A stretch of 64,000 nucleotides of DNA from Polyodon spathula (Eukaryota > Chordata > Actinopteri > Acipenseriformes > Polyodontidae), in the NCBI RefSeq assembly GCF_017654505.1, contig NC_054536.1, positions 16,308,294 to 16,372,293 on the forward strand, in the 5' to 3' direction. Numbering within the stretch: the first letter of the stretch is position 1; each line of letters opens with the position of its first letter. Made by a program: the position numbers and the translations under genes. The notes beneath the pieces are model-generated. The model was not told the origin of the DNA. It saw only the letters and a program-made list of their open reading frames with translations, and did no database searches. Positions 1 to 11,616 of this stretch are shown piece after piece.

Positions 1-740
1 TTTCGGTTTCTTGCTTTGGCTCCGACCCCAGTTTATCCTAACAGCAATCAGAGGCATTCAGAAAGTCACTCTCCACATTTGGTACACAGCAGTCAAACTC
101 TCCCAGGAGTGTCAGGTACTTCATGAATTAATTACAATAATTACACACATTTTACACAATACTATTTACAATACATACATACAACCCACTCTTCATGTGC
201 AGGGCAGGAAGGGTCCCTTATTTTTTTTTTATTTAGAGTAGTATGGTTTCTATACATTTGTATTGGATTAACAAGCTTGTATATGTACTCACAATCAACG
301 GTTTCTCCCAGTCTTTCACCATTTTAGACAACCACTTAGGCTTGTTCAGTTATAACTTTTTTAATGAAATAGAGTTATTTACAAGCAAATCATGCAGACA
401 ATAATTGGAATGTGTTTTCAATGAAACTGGCATTATTAAAATAAAATTAACAGCACACAGATGTATAATTAACATACTTGATTCTTAATTATAAAATATA
501 ATGTCCCACTCCCTGCCCTCCATCTCTGTTCTGTAATAAATGGCAATAAAATAGTTACACCCATAAGAGAACAAAAAGAACATCTTAACATGCTTAAGAA
601 CACTAAGAGCCTGTTTAATCTTCTGAATGTGGAATTATTGGCATACAAAGCTACTAGGCAATAAAGCAAATACAGATGTGTGAGCACAATTATTTACAGG
701 TTTATAAACAAATTTTGCGTGATGTTAAACATGGCCATAC
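1..740. other. SUGCT intron, nothing further recognised
   Basis: AT-rich sequence downstream (in the SUGCT sense) of exon 6. It should be intron, because the exon-6 donor is intact and the remaining two thirds of the protein are missing. I see no exon, repeat family or RNA gene here. Confidence 0.6.
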
Positions 741-861
741 CTGTAATTGAACAGTACACAATTTGGGGAGCAACTTTCTTGATGTCTTCATATCCTAGTC
801 CCATTTCTCCAAGTTTACCCGGAATATAGTTTTCAATGAAAACATCACAAACACTTGCCAG
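741..861 (-). CDS. SUGCT: SUGCT coding exon 6, last exon visible
   Basis: 121-nt exon encoding [20 protein letters not shown] and then GLGYEDI...VYCSITG. Acceptor TTTCAG| at 862, donor ACAG|GTATGG at 741/740. The final G begins the Gly codon of the SITGYGQ motif; the exon carrying YGQ is outside the window. CoA-transferase III core region. Confidence 0.93.
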
Positions 862-1414
862 CTGAAATCAAAACGAGGTTCAAATCATAACCTGATCCAG
901 CATGCACTTAGACTCAGACTACACAGACTAGCCACCAAAGACAAACATTTCCAGGATTATTAGTTTGTTTTTAGTTTTTTTATGCTTTCTGCTGCATCAT
1001 TTGTTTTGCCTCTAAATTATTCCACAGCAGTTGCAGCAGTGGCTAGCCCCTTATAGTTTTGTAATGACTGAATAATATACTATAGTACATTAAAGATATG
1101 TCTCCCTGTCACAAGTCACAACATAGAAGAACTGATCAACTTTATCAGAGGGACGGTGGCAGTTATTAGGTTGGCAGTTACTTTACGATTTCACAAATGT
1201 TTCACAAGGAAAAATTTTAAAGAGATGATTCTAAGGACTTGCTGTGTTTGGAGAGAATTTTGCAGCACTGTATCTTGTGTAAAATACTCTACTGCATTAC
1301 TAGTATCTTTGTTGCTATATTGAAATTTACTTTAGCCAATATTAAAACACTACTTATTTGTCCCTGTATTTATTCATTAGCTCTAACCCATTATAATAAA
1401 TAAGCTCTTCTTAC

Positions 1415-1465
1415 CTCCTTGATTAAAGTTGCTCCTTTAGGATCCTTAAGATTCACTGCAATACT
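1415..1465 (-). CDS. SUGCT: SUGCT coding exon 5
   Basis: 51-nt phase-0 exon encoding SIAVNLKDPKGATLIKE. Acceptor TTTTAG| at 1466, donor GAG|GTAAGA at 1415/1414. It continues the NRNKK-SIAVN family motif across the junction. Confidence 0.92.
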
Positions 1466-1667
1466 CTAAAAAATACAAATGAAATGTGACCATGAGTGTT
1501 GGAAGTCTTCTTCTATGATCTGCTACCAGCTACTGCCAAAAGCCATCAAAAAGGGAAGTCTTTTGGGAGAAGAATTTTAGTTCTCATTGAAATAAAAGAT
1601 CTATGACTGAAAAAAAAAGGTATTTGTCCAACTCGACCTTAAATATAAAAGACTTTCTACAGCTTAC

Positions 1668-1753
1668 CTTTTTGTTACGGTTCACACTGAGGAAATAGGC
1701 ACTTTCTTTTCCTACAAACGGAGGGCCCCAGGTTCTTGTATCGTCACCAACTC
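1668..1753 (-). CDS. SUGCT: SUGCT coding exon 4
   Basis: 86-nt exon encoding [19 protein letters not shown] followed by LSVNRNKK, very close to the human protein as I recall it. Acceptor TTTTAG| at 1754 and donor AAG|GTAAGC at 1668/1667. The exon ends in phase 0. Confidence 0.93.
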
Positions 1754-2092
1754 CTAAAACCATGAAATATAGTAAAATTACTTTGCACATATAAACACAC
1801 ACAGCCTTTTCACAAAGCATTTACCCCGGTGCTAAGTTTACAGTAATTTTAACAAAGGAGGTGAACAAAACATGCACCATATTTGTTTCTTGCTAGTTTC
1901 AGAGGCTGGGTTTTATACCTACAACTGCAAATAATTAGTCAACCCAAGATACAGTGCAGTATTTCTGAAACTCACACACACAATTGGTTGTCATTAGTAA
2001 TTTATTACAGTATATATTTGAAACTGGCTGAATGAAATCAGATTTTCTAAGCAGTCTGTGAAAGGATGGCTTTGTGGTTATAAATGTCCTAC

Positions 2093-2166
2093 CTGGTCTC
2101 TCTACTTTAATGACTTCCGCTCCTAGATCTCCTAAAATCATACTTGCAAATGGCCCTGCCAACACC
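2093..2166 (-). CDS. SUGCT: SUGCT coding exon 3
   Basis: 74-nt exon encoding [20 protein letters not shown] and then VERP, the hallmark N-terminal CaiB/BaiF motif that contributes to CoA binding. Acceptor TTCCAG| at 2167 and donor CCAG|GTAGGA at 2093/2092. Confidence 0.93.
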
Positions 2167-2596
2167 CTGGAATCAATAACACACAAACGACAATATGAAT
2201 GAGCATATTTTCATGTAATGCACTACAGTACACCTTTATACAGTACAGCATTTCAAAATATAATAGTACAATATTTTAAGCCACAAACTATATTGTTTAC
2301 CACCTAAACAGGGTTTCATTCCACAGTGTGGTGATAAGTTTGACATGCAGTAATGGTAAGTTTTAATTTTTACACTATGACGTACTTAGTGAGAATGAAC
2401 ATTTATTTGCATTTAAAGGTTTGTTCCTGTAAACTGTTGTTTACTGTTTAAACTGTCATAAACATTTTCAATTAATAAGTAGGCTTGATCCAAAGAGATC
2501 ACAGGTTAATTTTAATGTTTGTGTGTACATAACAGCTTTTATTACAGAAAGTTTTTTTTTTTTTTAATGAAGAAGCATTAACAAAAAGCAACAAAC

Positions 2597-2648
2597 CTGG
2601 TCAGGTCCAGTATTTTAATCCCTTCTAATGGTTTTATATCCACATGAC
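2597..2648 (-). CDS. SUGCT: SUGCT coding exon 2
   Basis: 52-nt exon encoding HVDIKPLEGIKILDLTR, the start of the CoA-transferase III fold. Acceptor TTGTAG| and donor CCAG|GTTTGT are both good. It enters in phase 1 and leaves in phase 2, matching the flanking exons. Confidence 0.88.
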
Positions 2649-3204
2649 CTACAAGTGTAAAACAATGAAATATCAATTTAAGATTCTGTGCAATTAGTGT
2701 GTATTTATTTTTTTGGCATAATTCATTTCACCTGTGTCTAAAACTAGATTAACTCCAGCCAAAACCCTAGCTCTTTAACCCTTACTATACAGCTCCTTCA
2801 GGAAGAGATGCTTATTCAACAATGCTGTATAATCCCCTGCTCAGCTTTTGCACGATGTAGCAGTTGCACAGTATCACTTCCATTTAAACTTGTTTAAATG
2901 AAAAATGTACATGTCAATGGGATCTGGATTACTGCATTAAATTCACATACAAAAAACAAATTTTATTTAACTTACTACCTTCTTAATAAACCCAGTTTGT
3001 GTGCGTTGTAATAATCGTTTTTATTGCATGTTTTGCCGTGATCATTGCTATTTAATACAGAATATGTGCGTGTCAATGCTGAGTAGCTTACTTTTATCTA
3101 TATATTATCAAGTGCCTGGGAAAAAAAAATCCCAATAGAGATGTTAAGGGGTTAAAATGGATCTTCCATTTGGTACGTTTAAAAGGTAACTCTGAAAAAG
3201 TTAT

Positions 3205-3400
3205 GATTCATGCTTGGCGGGTTCACTAGTAGCCGACTGATCCCAGAAAGTCCAGCTGGCTTTAAGGATCCCAATGATCCAGCAGCAACAACGTGACTTT
3301 TTAACCATTCCATACACTCACTGCTCTTTGTGTAAAAACAACCCTCTAATGATTCTCTGTCCTACACCTGTCTCTACTCAATGTCCAACTGTGTCCTCTA
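3205..3400. repeat. Diverged copy of the 22.35-kb interspersed repeat
   Basis: The stretch with CTGATCCCAGAAAGTCCAGC, AAGGATCCCAATGATCCAGC and TTCTCTGT...CTA lines up loosely with the repeat at 22,345-22,640 (TTATTGATCCCAAAAT, GAAGGATCCCAGGGTGTC, CAGCTTCAACAAC). I infer an older copy truncated by, or adjacent to, the hAT insertion at 3,475. Similarity was judged by eye only. Confidence 0.4.
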
Positions 3401-3474
3401 TCAAGTCTCCCTTAAACAGTAAGTAGCTTGAAATGTATTTTAAAATACTTATATACATCCCCTTCAGGGCCCCC

Positions 3475-4273
3475 ACCCTTTGGGGCCCTCGCTCAACTGG
3501 ACTGCCCTGTGATTTAACGTGTTTGTTACGTTAGGGGTGCAAATTTGGTGCTATGGTGCTAGATTTTAGCGTTAAGGTACCTCATATAGCACCAGCAACA
3601 TTAAATTCTACCTCCAGCAGCCATTTTTTAATTTTTTTTAATATTTTTTTTTTTTTTTTATTGCTTGGCAAACATAGGTGACGATAGTTTCTCATTGGGT
3701 CTGGACTACTCACATGACCCACCCACACTCATCCACACACACAAAGGAGAGAAGGTTTGTGTTGTGTGGAAAAGTAATAGCAAACGTGTCTTAGCGCACT
3801 TTTAAACAGTTGTCAATTAAATATTTGTTCAGCAAGTCAAAAAGTTATATGGGCAATTAGTAGACTTAACAGGTAACAACACATTGTAAAATAATATTTC
3901 GTGTTCGCAAGCCTCTTCATTTTACCGCGAAAGTTAAGCTTTGCTAGTTGATAAACACAATTTGTTCAATTGTTGATTAAAAAATAGTCATGCTTTGGTT
4001 AGATGCACATAATCATGGATTTATGTTAAAACCAAATCAGTTGTTGTAGCTAATGTAAAGCTAATCCATTAGCTGAATTCACAAGCTTTGTTTCGTTAAT
4101 ATGTCGAATACTTGGGCTACTCAGGTGTCGTCTCTGGTTTCTTAATATTATGATTTGGTGTTATGAGATTATATATGTATAAATATACAGCACGACTGTT
4201 TCTAATACCATGCATCATTTTGTTAATTAGATTTATATATTGTTACAGATTAAAATACTCTATCTGAATGGAC

Positions 4274-4325
<52 letters not shown>

Positions 4326-5055
4326 TAAACTACATCTACTCACATCTAAAATGCCAGATTTTAAAGTATGTTTGTATGTATTTTTCTGTAAAAAATAAAT
4401 AAAATAAAACCATTAAACTAATATTACAGGCTGCTATGAGTCTTGCCATGGATGAGACAGATGTAGTAGAATTTCCTTTTTACAAAATATTACAAACATG
4501 GGTGTGATTAGATATGGGGTGTTAAAAATATTTGCTATAACACAAAACACTAAAACCTAAATTGAAGGGGGAGGGGGGGCAAAGTGGCATTGCACACAGA
4601 ATGTCAAAGAAGGATTTTTTTTGGTATTATTATTGTTTCTTTATTTACTTATTTATGTCTGGTTATTCTCACCACTGGCCTGTCAGAGCCCACTTATAGT
4701 CAGGTGTTACAGTATTTTTCAATAGGCCTATATGGGCATGGTCATTTTAGAAAAAGTTAATAAGTGATATGTTTGAAGTAGAATGGCATTCTGAGTGCTT
4801 TGAAGTTGTTAATTATATAAAATGATAAAGTCTAACAAAACTAACTGAAGCAAGTACATTCATTAACATTTTAATATCATTAATATTATTTACTATGTCT
4901 TAACATTAGTATATGTAGGTGCATATGATTACATGATGCACCTACTGTATATACTAACTTTAAGATGCGATTGATACTGTAGAATTCAGATGTGTTCTGG
5001 ACCCCGCACTTAAACATCACCGCCTAGGGCCCCTCACAGCCTAAGGCCGGCCCTG
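3475..5055. mobile_element. hAT-type DNA transposon derivative with 8-bp target duplication
   Basis: Begins CAGGGCCCCCACCCTTTGG and ends in the inverted form GGCCGGCCCTG, so both termini start CAGGGCC. It is flanked by ATCCCCTT (3467-3474) and ATCCCCCT (5056-5063), an 8-bp duplication with one mismatch, which is the hAT signature. The 1.58-kb interior has no transposase frame, so it is a non-autonomous or fully decayed copy. It contains the (TAA)n microsatellite at 4,274-4,325. Confidence 0.68.
4274..4325. repeat. (TAA)n microsatellite
   Basis: About 17 tandem TAA units inside the hAT element of SUGCT intron 1. Confidence 0.95.
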
Positions 5056-6059
5056 ATCCCCCTCACATGAGCAGTCACTCTGATGGGTTCTGGGTTCTGT
5101 TGTTAATATACTGAGTTGTTATCATTTATGTTTGTATATGTCTTTACCTGGCCCTGATCTTGCTTTGAGCGTGAACTCGAAATCCAAACTTCCACATTCC
5201 ATTTAAATCAAGTGAAAAAGGGATTTTTCAATGAAGAAGTCTGTTCAGTGCCAGCAATTAGTATATTCTGGTAATCTCAGAGTAATAAAGGTCTCAAATG
5301 TGAAAGTTTTAAAAGCATCCCATGTTTTAGCAAACAATTATTTTCTTTTTAAATTGTGATATCTATCAGTACACTAGGTTAAAGAATTCTCACTTTACAA
5401 GCCATGCTCTGAAACTATCTTGCACCCCCCGGGTCATTTTACCTGGAGAGTTTCTTGTTTCTGTCAAAACTCCACATCTGAGACCGATATAGTGAATGGA
5501 AGTGCATGACAATTAAGATTTATAGAGTTTTTTGGAATTGAAAAACAGGTTGCAAAAGTCCTATAAATCAGTTGTACAATGACATCTCAGGGTGTGCGCT
5601 CTGTGAAAATGCATTTGCATTACAGCTTGTTAAGCAACTGAAGTCAGTAATTAGTTATATTTTCTAGATAGCGTCTCATTTTCAAAAAATGCAAAACATT
5701 GATGTGCTCCCTTTTATACACCAAAATACACTCGCTAATTAAGACATGCCCCCTCTCATGTCTTATTTAAACGACCCTACACTAAACCCAGAATATTTCA
5801 TTCCCGTCAGACATTTCTATACCTAACACCAATACAAGTTATGTGTAGATACAGATTGGATACAGGCACTATAACATAGCTGTGTGATCTGCTTAAGTCT
5901 GACTTATAATCACAAACAGCCCACAGTCAGGCCATACCTGTACCTGTAAAGGTTACAGTAGCCATTCATTTTCATGCAACAGGTGCCATCCAGACAACAG
6001 ATCTTCTATGTCAAAGATACTGACTGGTGTCACAGATGCACTTTTCCATATAGGGCATA

Positions 6060-6199
6060 AGAGTATGTACTATTTCCAATTGGGGATGTGGAAAAAAAAT
6101 AGAACCAAACAGAAATGTTGTCAGTTGTCTGGCTTCCCAAATGTGCTAGGTGTACTAGATTACATCTATGTTGCAATATCCACAAACCCAAGGAATTAG
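6060..6199 (+). pseudogene. PIF/Harbinger transposase fragment
   Basis: Plus-strand reading gives LSGFPNVLGVLDYIYVAIST. This matches the family block around the second catalytic region (typical form: AGFPNVIGAIDCTHVAI). The conserved Cys-Thr-His is replaced by Tyr-Ile-Tyr and the frame ends soon after (TAG at 6197). Only this small piece remains, so it is a dead relic inside SUGCT intron 1. Confidence 0.6.
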
Positions 6200-6778
6200 G
6201 GCTTTGCTTTTACACCTTTGATATGCTTTACTTATTTAGCTTCTCTTGTTTTGATTCTCCTGTATCCCACTATACAGTAGATTAACGTATCACAAAGCTA
6301 GTTTACTCTTCATGTAGCAGTTGAAATGATGTACTTTTATACAGTGCATTACTAACTAGGGTTTTTTTTTTTTTTTTTTTTTTTCCCCAGCAACAGGGCT
6401 GCATGAAAAAAGCGTCACGTTACCAATGGCAACAGAGTTGGCAGACAGGAGGCAGCAGCCATAGTCTCAACCCCAACATAAAGTTCCACAACCTGCATTG
6501 TAAATCAGCAGATCTGTAGCTACCGATTTACAACGCAACACGTGGGAAAAGACTATTACTGTACTTGCACTTTTTTTTTTTTTGGTGGGTAAAGTTCAGA
6601 ATACATAAAAAAAAAAAAAAAACCTGAGAAAAACTGTTGGTTTCACACATGCACCACCAAGTAGGTTATATTGTAAAATGTTTAAATAATAAAAGGGACT
6701 TTTTACAATACTGGATAATTGCAGTCTTTTTAATGGAATAAACAGCAAAAGAATAAATAACAGTAATGTAACTGGTAC

Positions 6779-6908
6779 CTGGCTGCGAATTGCTGAGCAG
6801 ATTCTTGCTGTTTCTGCATTTTTGTAGTAAATTAAGATGAAAGGAACGCGAGGGGTTTAAACAGAAGCCTCTTGTAAACCCCTTAGCGAGCCCTGATAGT
6901 GCAGACAT
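6779..6908 (-). CDS. SUGCT: SUGCT coding exon 1 (mitochondrial targeting region)
   Basis: First coding exon, 43 codons plus one base. I start it at the Met at 6908-6906 (MSALSGLAKGFTRGF); an in-frame Met 11 codons upstream (6941) is possible. The residues are Arg/Lys/Ser/Leu-rich with no acidic residue, as expected for a cleavable mitochondrial presequence. The donor reads CAG|GTACCA at 6779/6778. The split Gly codon is completed by the next exon about 4.1 kb away, across an intron that carries a hAT element and a Harbinger fragment. Confidence 0.82.
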
Positions 6909-7532
6909 CTTCCCTTCTTTTACTCTCAAACCTCCTGACAAATTTACAACAGGGCGGTCTGACAGGAAAAGGCAAGACGGGGGACCGGAAAGAACTGGAC
7001 ACCGGAGCGAAAGGTCGCCCTGTTACCGTACATCATGTAGACTCGTGTAATCTACTAAATAATATGTGCACCTCATTAACAATTGAAAAAAAGTGCGTAA
7101 GATAGCGTTTACTCTAGGATAAGTGTGAACTGTGCTTTTTTAGAATTGAACTACGGTAACAAAAATGTTAAAGTATTAATGTCTTAGAAACAGTTGTGTT
7201 TCTTGCCAAACGATTTTCATCTTACATAGAATGTGGTTTCTGTACTTTGACACGGCTTCCGTGTTAAAATTGTGTTTGTTTTGTTCTTGTTTTTTTGTGT
7301 TTCTTTATTTCTTTGGTGTGACTGTACCTCTGTATTAATAAATCTGCTCACCCCTTCATTCTGGCAGTACCACCAGGAACTTTCGCTCTGTCTTTGTTCC
7401 GTTAGGGAAGGGGACTACTTCCTATTGCAGCACAACATGGCAGTGGTTTGATTGCGTTGTTGTACACATTGTGTTTCAGTTACAATATACAAAGTTTAGA
7501 AGGTAAAAGCAGATTGCCTTAGCCCTGAGAAA
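6909..7532. promoter_or_regulatory. Divergent promoter region between SUGCT and MPLKIP
   Basis: Only about 624 bp separate the SUGCT start codon (minus) from the MPLKIP start codon (plus), so the two first exons and their 5' UTRs share one head-to-head promoter. CpG-containing sequence is densest at 6,845-7,030 (GGGCGGTC, GACGGGGGACCGGAAAG, CACCGGAGCGAAAGGTCG). I see no TATA box at a convincing distance from either gene. The human genes have the same divergent arrangement. Confidence 0.6.
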
Positions 7533-7949
7533 ATGTACAGACCGGGTTTCCGACATCCACCTCCTCCAGGAAACGGAGGCATGGATCAAAGACCTGCGGG
7601 GTTTCGTGGCTCCCCGACAGGGCCCTGCTTTGGAGGAGGTGGACAGGCGTGCTTGCCGCCTCCACCTAACCGGGGATTTTTAAACGCCACGTCTCCGCCT
7701 TATGGCCAGAGACCATGGCAATACTCTGGCAAATCCCCCCATACTCCTCCGAAGAATTTTTACGGCAATAACAACAACGGTAGCGGTGGTATGGGGTGCT
7801 ATAACAGCCCGTCCCCGGGTCAGACCGCGCCGAGGCCAAGCCCTAGGTTCTCGACTCCGTACGCAAAGTGCCCCGGAGGTCACAACGATTACCACCACCA
7901 CCACCACTACCAGAAGTACAGCCCTGGACAACAGAGAGGCTATCGGCAG
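7533..7949 (+). CDS. MPLKIP: MPLKIP exon 1, disordered Gly/Pro-rich part
   Basis: 139 codons from ATG at 7533 to the donor CAG|GTAACA at 7949/7950. The protein starts MYRPGFRHPPPPGNGG and continues with many PPP, GG, SPSPG and TPP motifs, no predicted fold, and a run of five His (about codons 122-126) just before YSPGQQRGYRQ. The YSPGQQ motif is shared with human. Ser/Thr-Pro sites are frequent, in keeping with mitotic CDK1/PLK1 phosphorylation known for the human protein. The open frame running past the donor is intron read-through. Confidence 0.93.
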
Positions 7950-8240
7950 GTAACAATAAGGGGGCTACAAATGCTTTTTTTTCCCGAAATTGCAAAAGTA
8001 ATCGTTGTGCTAAATTCAGCACACGGCTAAATAACTACACATGCACGCTAATTTTAAACAAGGTGTGTGTGTTTTTGTTTGTTTGTTTTTTGTTTTCCCG
8101 ACGCCTGGTCTTTCATCGATAAATTGCATATGGAGATGAAAGGTTACATGGTTTTGGGGTCTTCATAACTGTTGGAAAGATATTTTAACTGTAGCAGATT
8201 TTGTGATTTTACCAATGCTTCTGAAAACTAAGGATCACAG

Positions 8241-8451
8241 CGCCCTTGCGGAAATGTCCTATAGTACCACTATATTGGACTAAAAAGGTTTTAGAGAAAT
8301 CCTAAAGGATTCTTTTAAACGCGAATATATATTCTCCTATAGTACTCAAAAGGGTCTCCATACAGTCGTACTATAGGACACTCTATAGGATATTCAACAG
8401 GACTTGACCAATTTATTATAGGACTTTCTATAGGTTATTTCTGTAAGGGCG
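8241..8451. mobile_element. MITE, about 211 bp
   Basis: Left end CGCCCTTGCGGAAATGTCCT and, inverted, right end CGCCCTTACAGAAATAACCT match with few differences. The interior repeats CCTATAG / CTATAGGA several times on both strands. No target duplication could be read with confidence, so the superfamily is open. Confidence 0.6.
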
Positions 8452-8675
8452 TCTTTACGCCGAAGACAAATTTACCTTTTTTGTTTGTTTATGGCAACTC
8501 AGGTTGAATCTTTGAATTATGTTTGAGTTTCTTGTTTAACATTATCATTTATTTATTATCCATGGACAAAAAAATATGCAGGTTGCGCTTTGGAGCAAAT
8601 ACATGATAAATCTAGCCAAACGTAGTGTGTGTGTTTTTTTGTTTGTTTGTTTGTTTTGTGTTAGGTAGAATTGTT

Positions 8676-9490
8676 TGGAGGTTACGGTAGACTTAACTCG
8701 CACACTCAGTTAGAAAATGTTGACACATGTTTTTGTTGTTAAACAGTAATAGGTAATTTTAACAACAATAATGGGGAAATTGTGAATTTATGAAATACTG
8801 TGAAAACATTACTGCGTTTTACCTTTGAGGGCGTTGAGCGTCGGATGTAGTAGCCCAAGTAAACCGCTAGAGGGTGCAAAGCCAACGGTGTTGAAATAAT
8901 AGTAAGAGTTAGTTTGTGTCAGTTTTATAGGTTTGGTTTAGGGGTAGGTGTAGAGGTTTGATTAAGTTTAGGGGTTAGCTGACATGATGTGGCACGGACT
9001 GAAGTTGGGCATGGACAAATAAATGGTGTTAGTAATTGTAAGTGAAGTAAGGTGAATGAAGGAGTAACATGACGTGTAGTTAAGTTAGTTCTGTTGAAGT
9101 TTTACGGTTTTTGGATAAAGAAGAATATAATATAATGGTACAGCTGTATTTATTTTGTTTTACTATATTTTTGGAAATAACTTTTTGGAATGTTATATTC
9201 TGCATTGTTATTTATACGAATATAAAGGTCAATGATGAGCAATTTGATAGAATTTTGTGTTTTTTAGTGTGCAATTTAAGTGTTAAGTTCTTTTGCACCC
9301 TCTAGTGGCTACTACATCTGACTCTCGTCCCTGAACTGAAAAGTATTACGCAGTAATGTTTTCACAGTTTCATAAATTAATTTCTGCATTTCTCACTTTA
9401 TTGTTATTAGACTAACTTATTAAAGTGTAGTAACACATTTTGCAGAATTTTCTATTTGAGTGTGAGTTAAGTGTACCATAGCCTATTTAG
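8676..9490. mobile_element. Foldback element, arms about 210 bp
   Basis: Long inverted repeat. Matches include TGTGAAAACATTACTGCG (left, about 8,800) with its reverse complement near 9,345; GATGTAGTAGCC and CTAGAGGGTGCAAA with their complements at 9,296-9,320; and outer-arm ACTTAACTCGCACACTC with its complement near 9,460. About 400 bp of unmatched centre separates the arms. No transposase frame. The outer borders are approximate. Confidence 0.6.
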
Positions 9491-11616
9491 GTTTAAATTA
9501 GGGCTTCAACTATCCACAGACCTATACGTATATTTAAATAATTATTAATCAAAGCATTAAATTAATTTCTTATGTACTGCTGTAGCTGCATTTTCCAGTA
9601 GATTTTAGTGGAATCGACGACGATGAAAGAAACAGTTGGCACAAACGAGAATAGCAGGTTATATTCTTATCTGCTGGTCTGCATTTACACAATTTCTGTA
9701 TGTCACACACTTGGTTATACTTGTCTAGAGAATCGCTTAACTTAATTTTGACATCCTTTACAGCAATATACTTGTGTAGTAGGACTTCCTTCTGTGCAGT
9801 AGTAAAAAACAAAACACAAAAAAACACAGGTCCAAATAGATTTTCAGCACTGAAAAGGGGACCCAGTCATTTTAGAGCCAGAGGAAGGGCATTTTTAAAG
9901 CCTTGGTTGACCCTCTGTTAATGATAGGAGCATCTTGTGCTGTCTATCCTACTTGTAGTTTTGCTTTAAAATAAACCAGTATTTGTTCAGCAGCATCCCC
10001 TTTCTGTTCCCCCAAATGTGTACCGAATGACATGCAGAATCTTTATTTTGAGTCTTAAGTTGTGCTCTGCATGGTCTCTTCCACCTGAAGAAATTCCAAA
10101 CAAAATAAATTCCTTCCCTTGCTAGTACTACAGAACTCATGTAAATGCAGAATTGTTTGTTTGTTTGTTTTTATCATTAAAATTTAAAAAAAAAAAAAAA
10201 ACTTAAATCCACCACCAGTAATGTAGGCAGGTGGCATAGTTGTTGGCCCTGAGTAAGACTCTGCTACAGGGTGTGTTGCTAACATGGTTCAGAAGAACTA
10301 TAGTCTATAAGAATTGGTGGTTCCTGCTTCATGGAAATCATGCATGCAGTCTGGGTCATGGGATCTGACACTCAAAAACAACTCAGAAGCAGTTTCATTT
10401 GATCATACGTATTTTAAAGCAGAATTAAATCTGTTTCAACATTTTACAAAGTAGGCCTAGGTCTAATGCATAATAACACAAAACACCTATAAATTAAGGT
10501 TCAGGAATATAATTGGTTTGCAGCTAAGGTGACACAGACTTCCGGAAATGGCTAATTTAACCAAATTCAAGCAAATTAAGTGCTACATTATATTATCTAA
10601 AGCAGAACATATCAGTATTCTTACTTGGTTTAGGCTAGTAAAGTAGAAACCATGTGGGTTTTTTCTAAAGAATTGTGCATAGTGTTAAATTGAACACTTA
10701 GCAGTTAATAGTTTACTGCTTATAGTCCATTGAGAGGAATGAACAAGCCCAGCCCTTTATAAACCTCCTCAGTATAGTTCAAAGGTGTTGTCCTCCTAAC
10801 AAACCCTGGGCATATTTATTAAGGTCTTTAAACCAAAATGAAACTTGCAAGTTTTGTAAAAGGTAAATTAAACTTCTAACGTTACGTTACTAGTAATAGA
10901 CTTTACACACTCAAATTTTAAACTTTTTAGTTGTTACTTGGTTTACAAATAATTTTTTTAAAAGAAAACAATAGAGGTAAAAGCCTTAATACATCAGGCC
11001 CCTGTGTTGTCATTATGATTGAGCTACTGTAGTTTACTAAAAAGGCTACTGCTTGTCTTAATGTGTTATTTTAATAACGGGGGTCATAATTTCAAGAAAG
11101 ATAGAGTACTGAGCCTTTTGTCAAAATTGGATTGTACCAATACAGCATTATGAAAGTCTGAGTATGATGAACAAGAGGTTTTACATATCCAGTTCATAAT
11201 GTTGTTGGTTGTAGTAAGTTGCATCCCGAGTTAGTAAACTTAAATGAGTGTCATAAACCTCAGGGCAGATACTTTACTTAAATGTTCCATGTTTGTAAAT
11301 TCAAAACGGATTCTTAATTGAATCCTTAACAGTAATTTTTTTTTTTTGTGTGTGTGTGTGATGGAGGAGGGGGCTTTCTGTCGTGTTTTAAGTTATTAAC
11401 CCTTTTTATTCTAGAAACTGTCTACACGTTTAAGGAAATAGGTAGTGTACCTACCCTTGATGAAGAAAGTGCATAACACTTCAAGCCATTGCTTTAAATG
11501 AAAAGTGAGCAATTTGCGTGCCTGTGTTCCACAAATAGAGGTTGATTGTGAATGTTAAGTATTAACTGTTTCAGCACTGCAGAACTACAAAGTTTTTGGC
11601 CAGTGGTTAAATATGT

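Larger units (their letters stand above)
2649..6778. other. SUGCT intron 1 with transposon load
   Basis: 4.1-kb first intron. It holds a decayed copy of the 22.35-kb repeat family (about 3,205-3,400), a hAT-type element with target duplication (3,475-5,055), a Harbinger transposase scrap (about 6,060-6,199) and homopolymer runs at 6,361-6,384 and near 6,570 and 6,605. The rest is unassigned AT-rich sequence. Confidence 0.6.
741..6908 (-). other. SUGCT: SUGCT gene, 5' part (exons 1-6 of the coding region)
   Basis: Partial gene for succinyl-CoA:glutarate-CoA transferase, a mitochondrial class III CoA-transferase (CaiB/BaiF family) that makes glutaryl-CoA from glutarate. Six coding exons were placed on the minus strand (6779-6908, 2597-2648, 2093-2166, 1668-1753, 1415-1465, 741-861). 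They join in one open frame of about 171 codons, every intron is GT-AG and the phases agree. The joined protein shows the family's N-terminal half: [49 protein letters not shown] and a VCDVFIENY block. The human protein is about 440 residues as I recall, so the remaining exons, with the catalytic aspartate, must lie beyond position 1. Nothing in 1-740 looks like the next exon. It is head-to-head with MPLKIP. Confidence 0.93.

Noticed and set aside
7680..8122. Overlapping frames with poly-Val or poly-Thr around MPLKIP exon 1
   Set aside because: Frame-shifted or antisense readings of the CCACCACCACC (poly-His) tract of the real exon.
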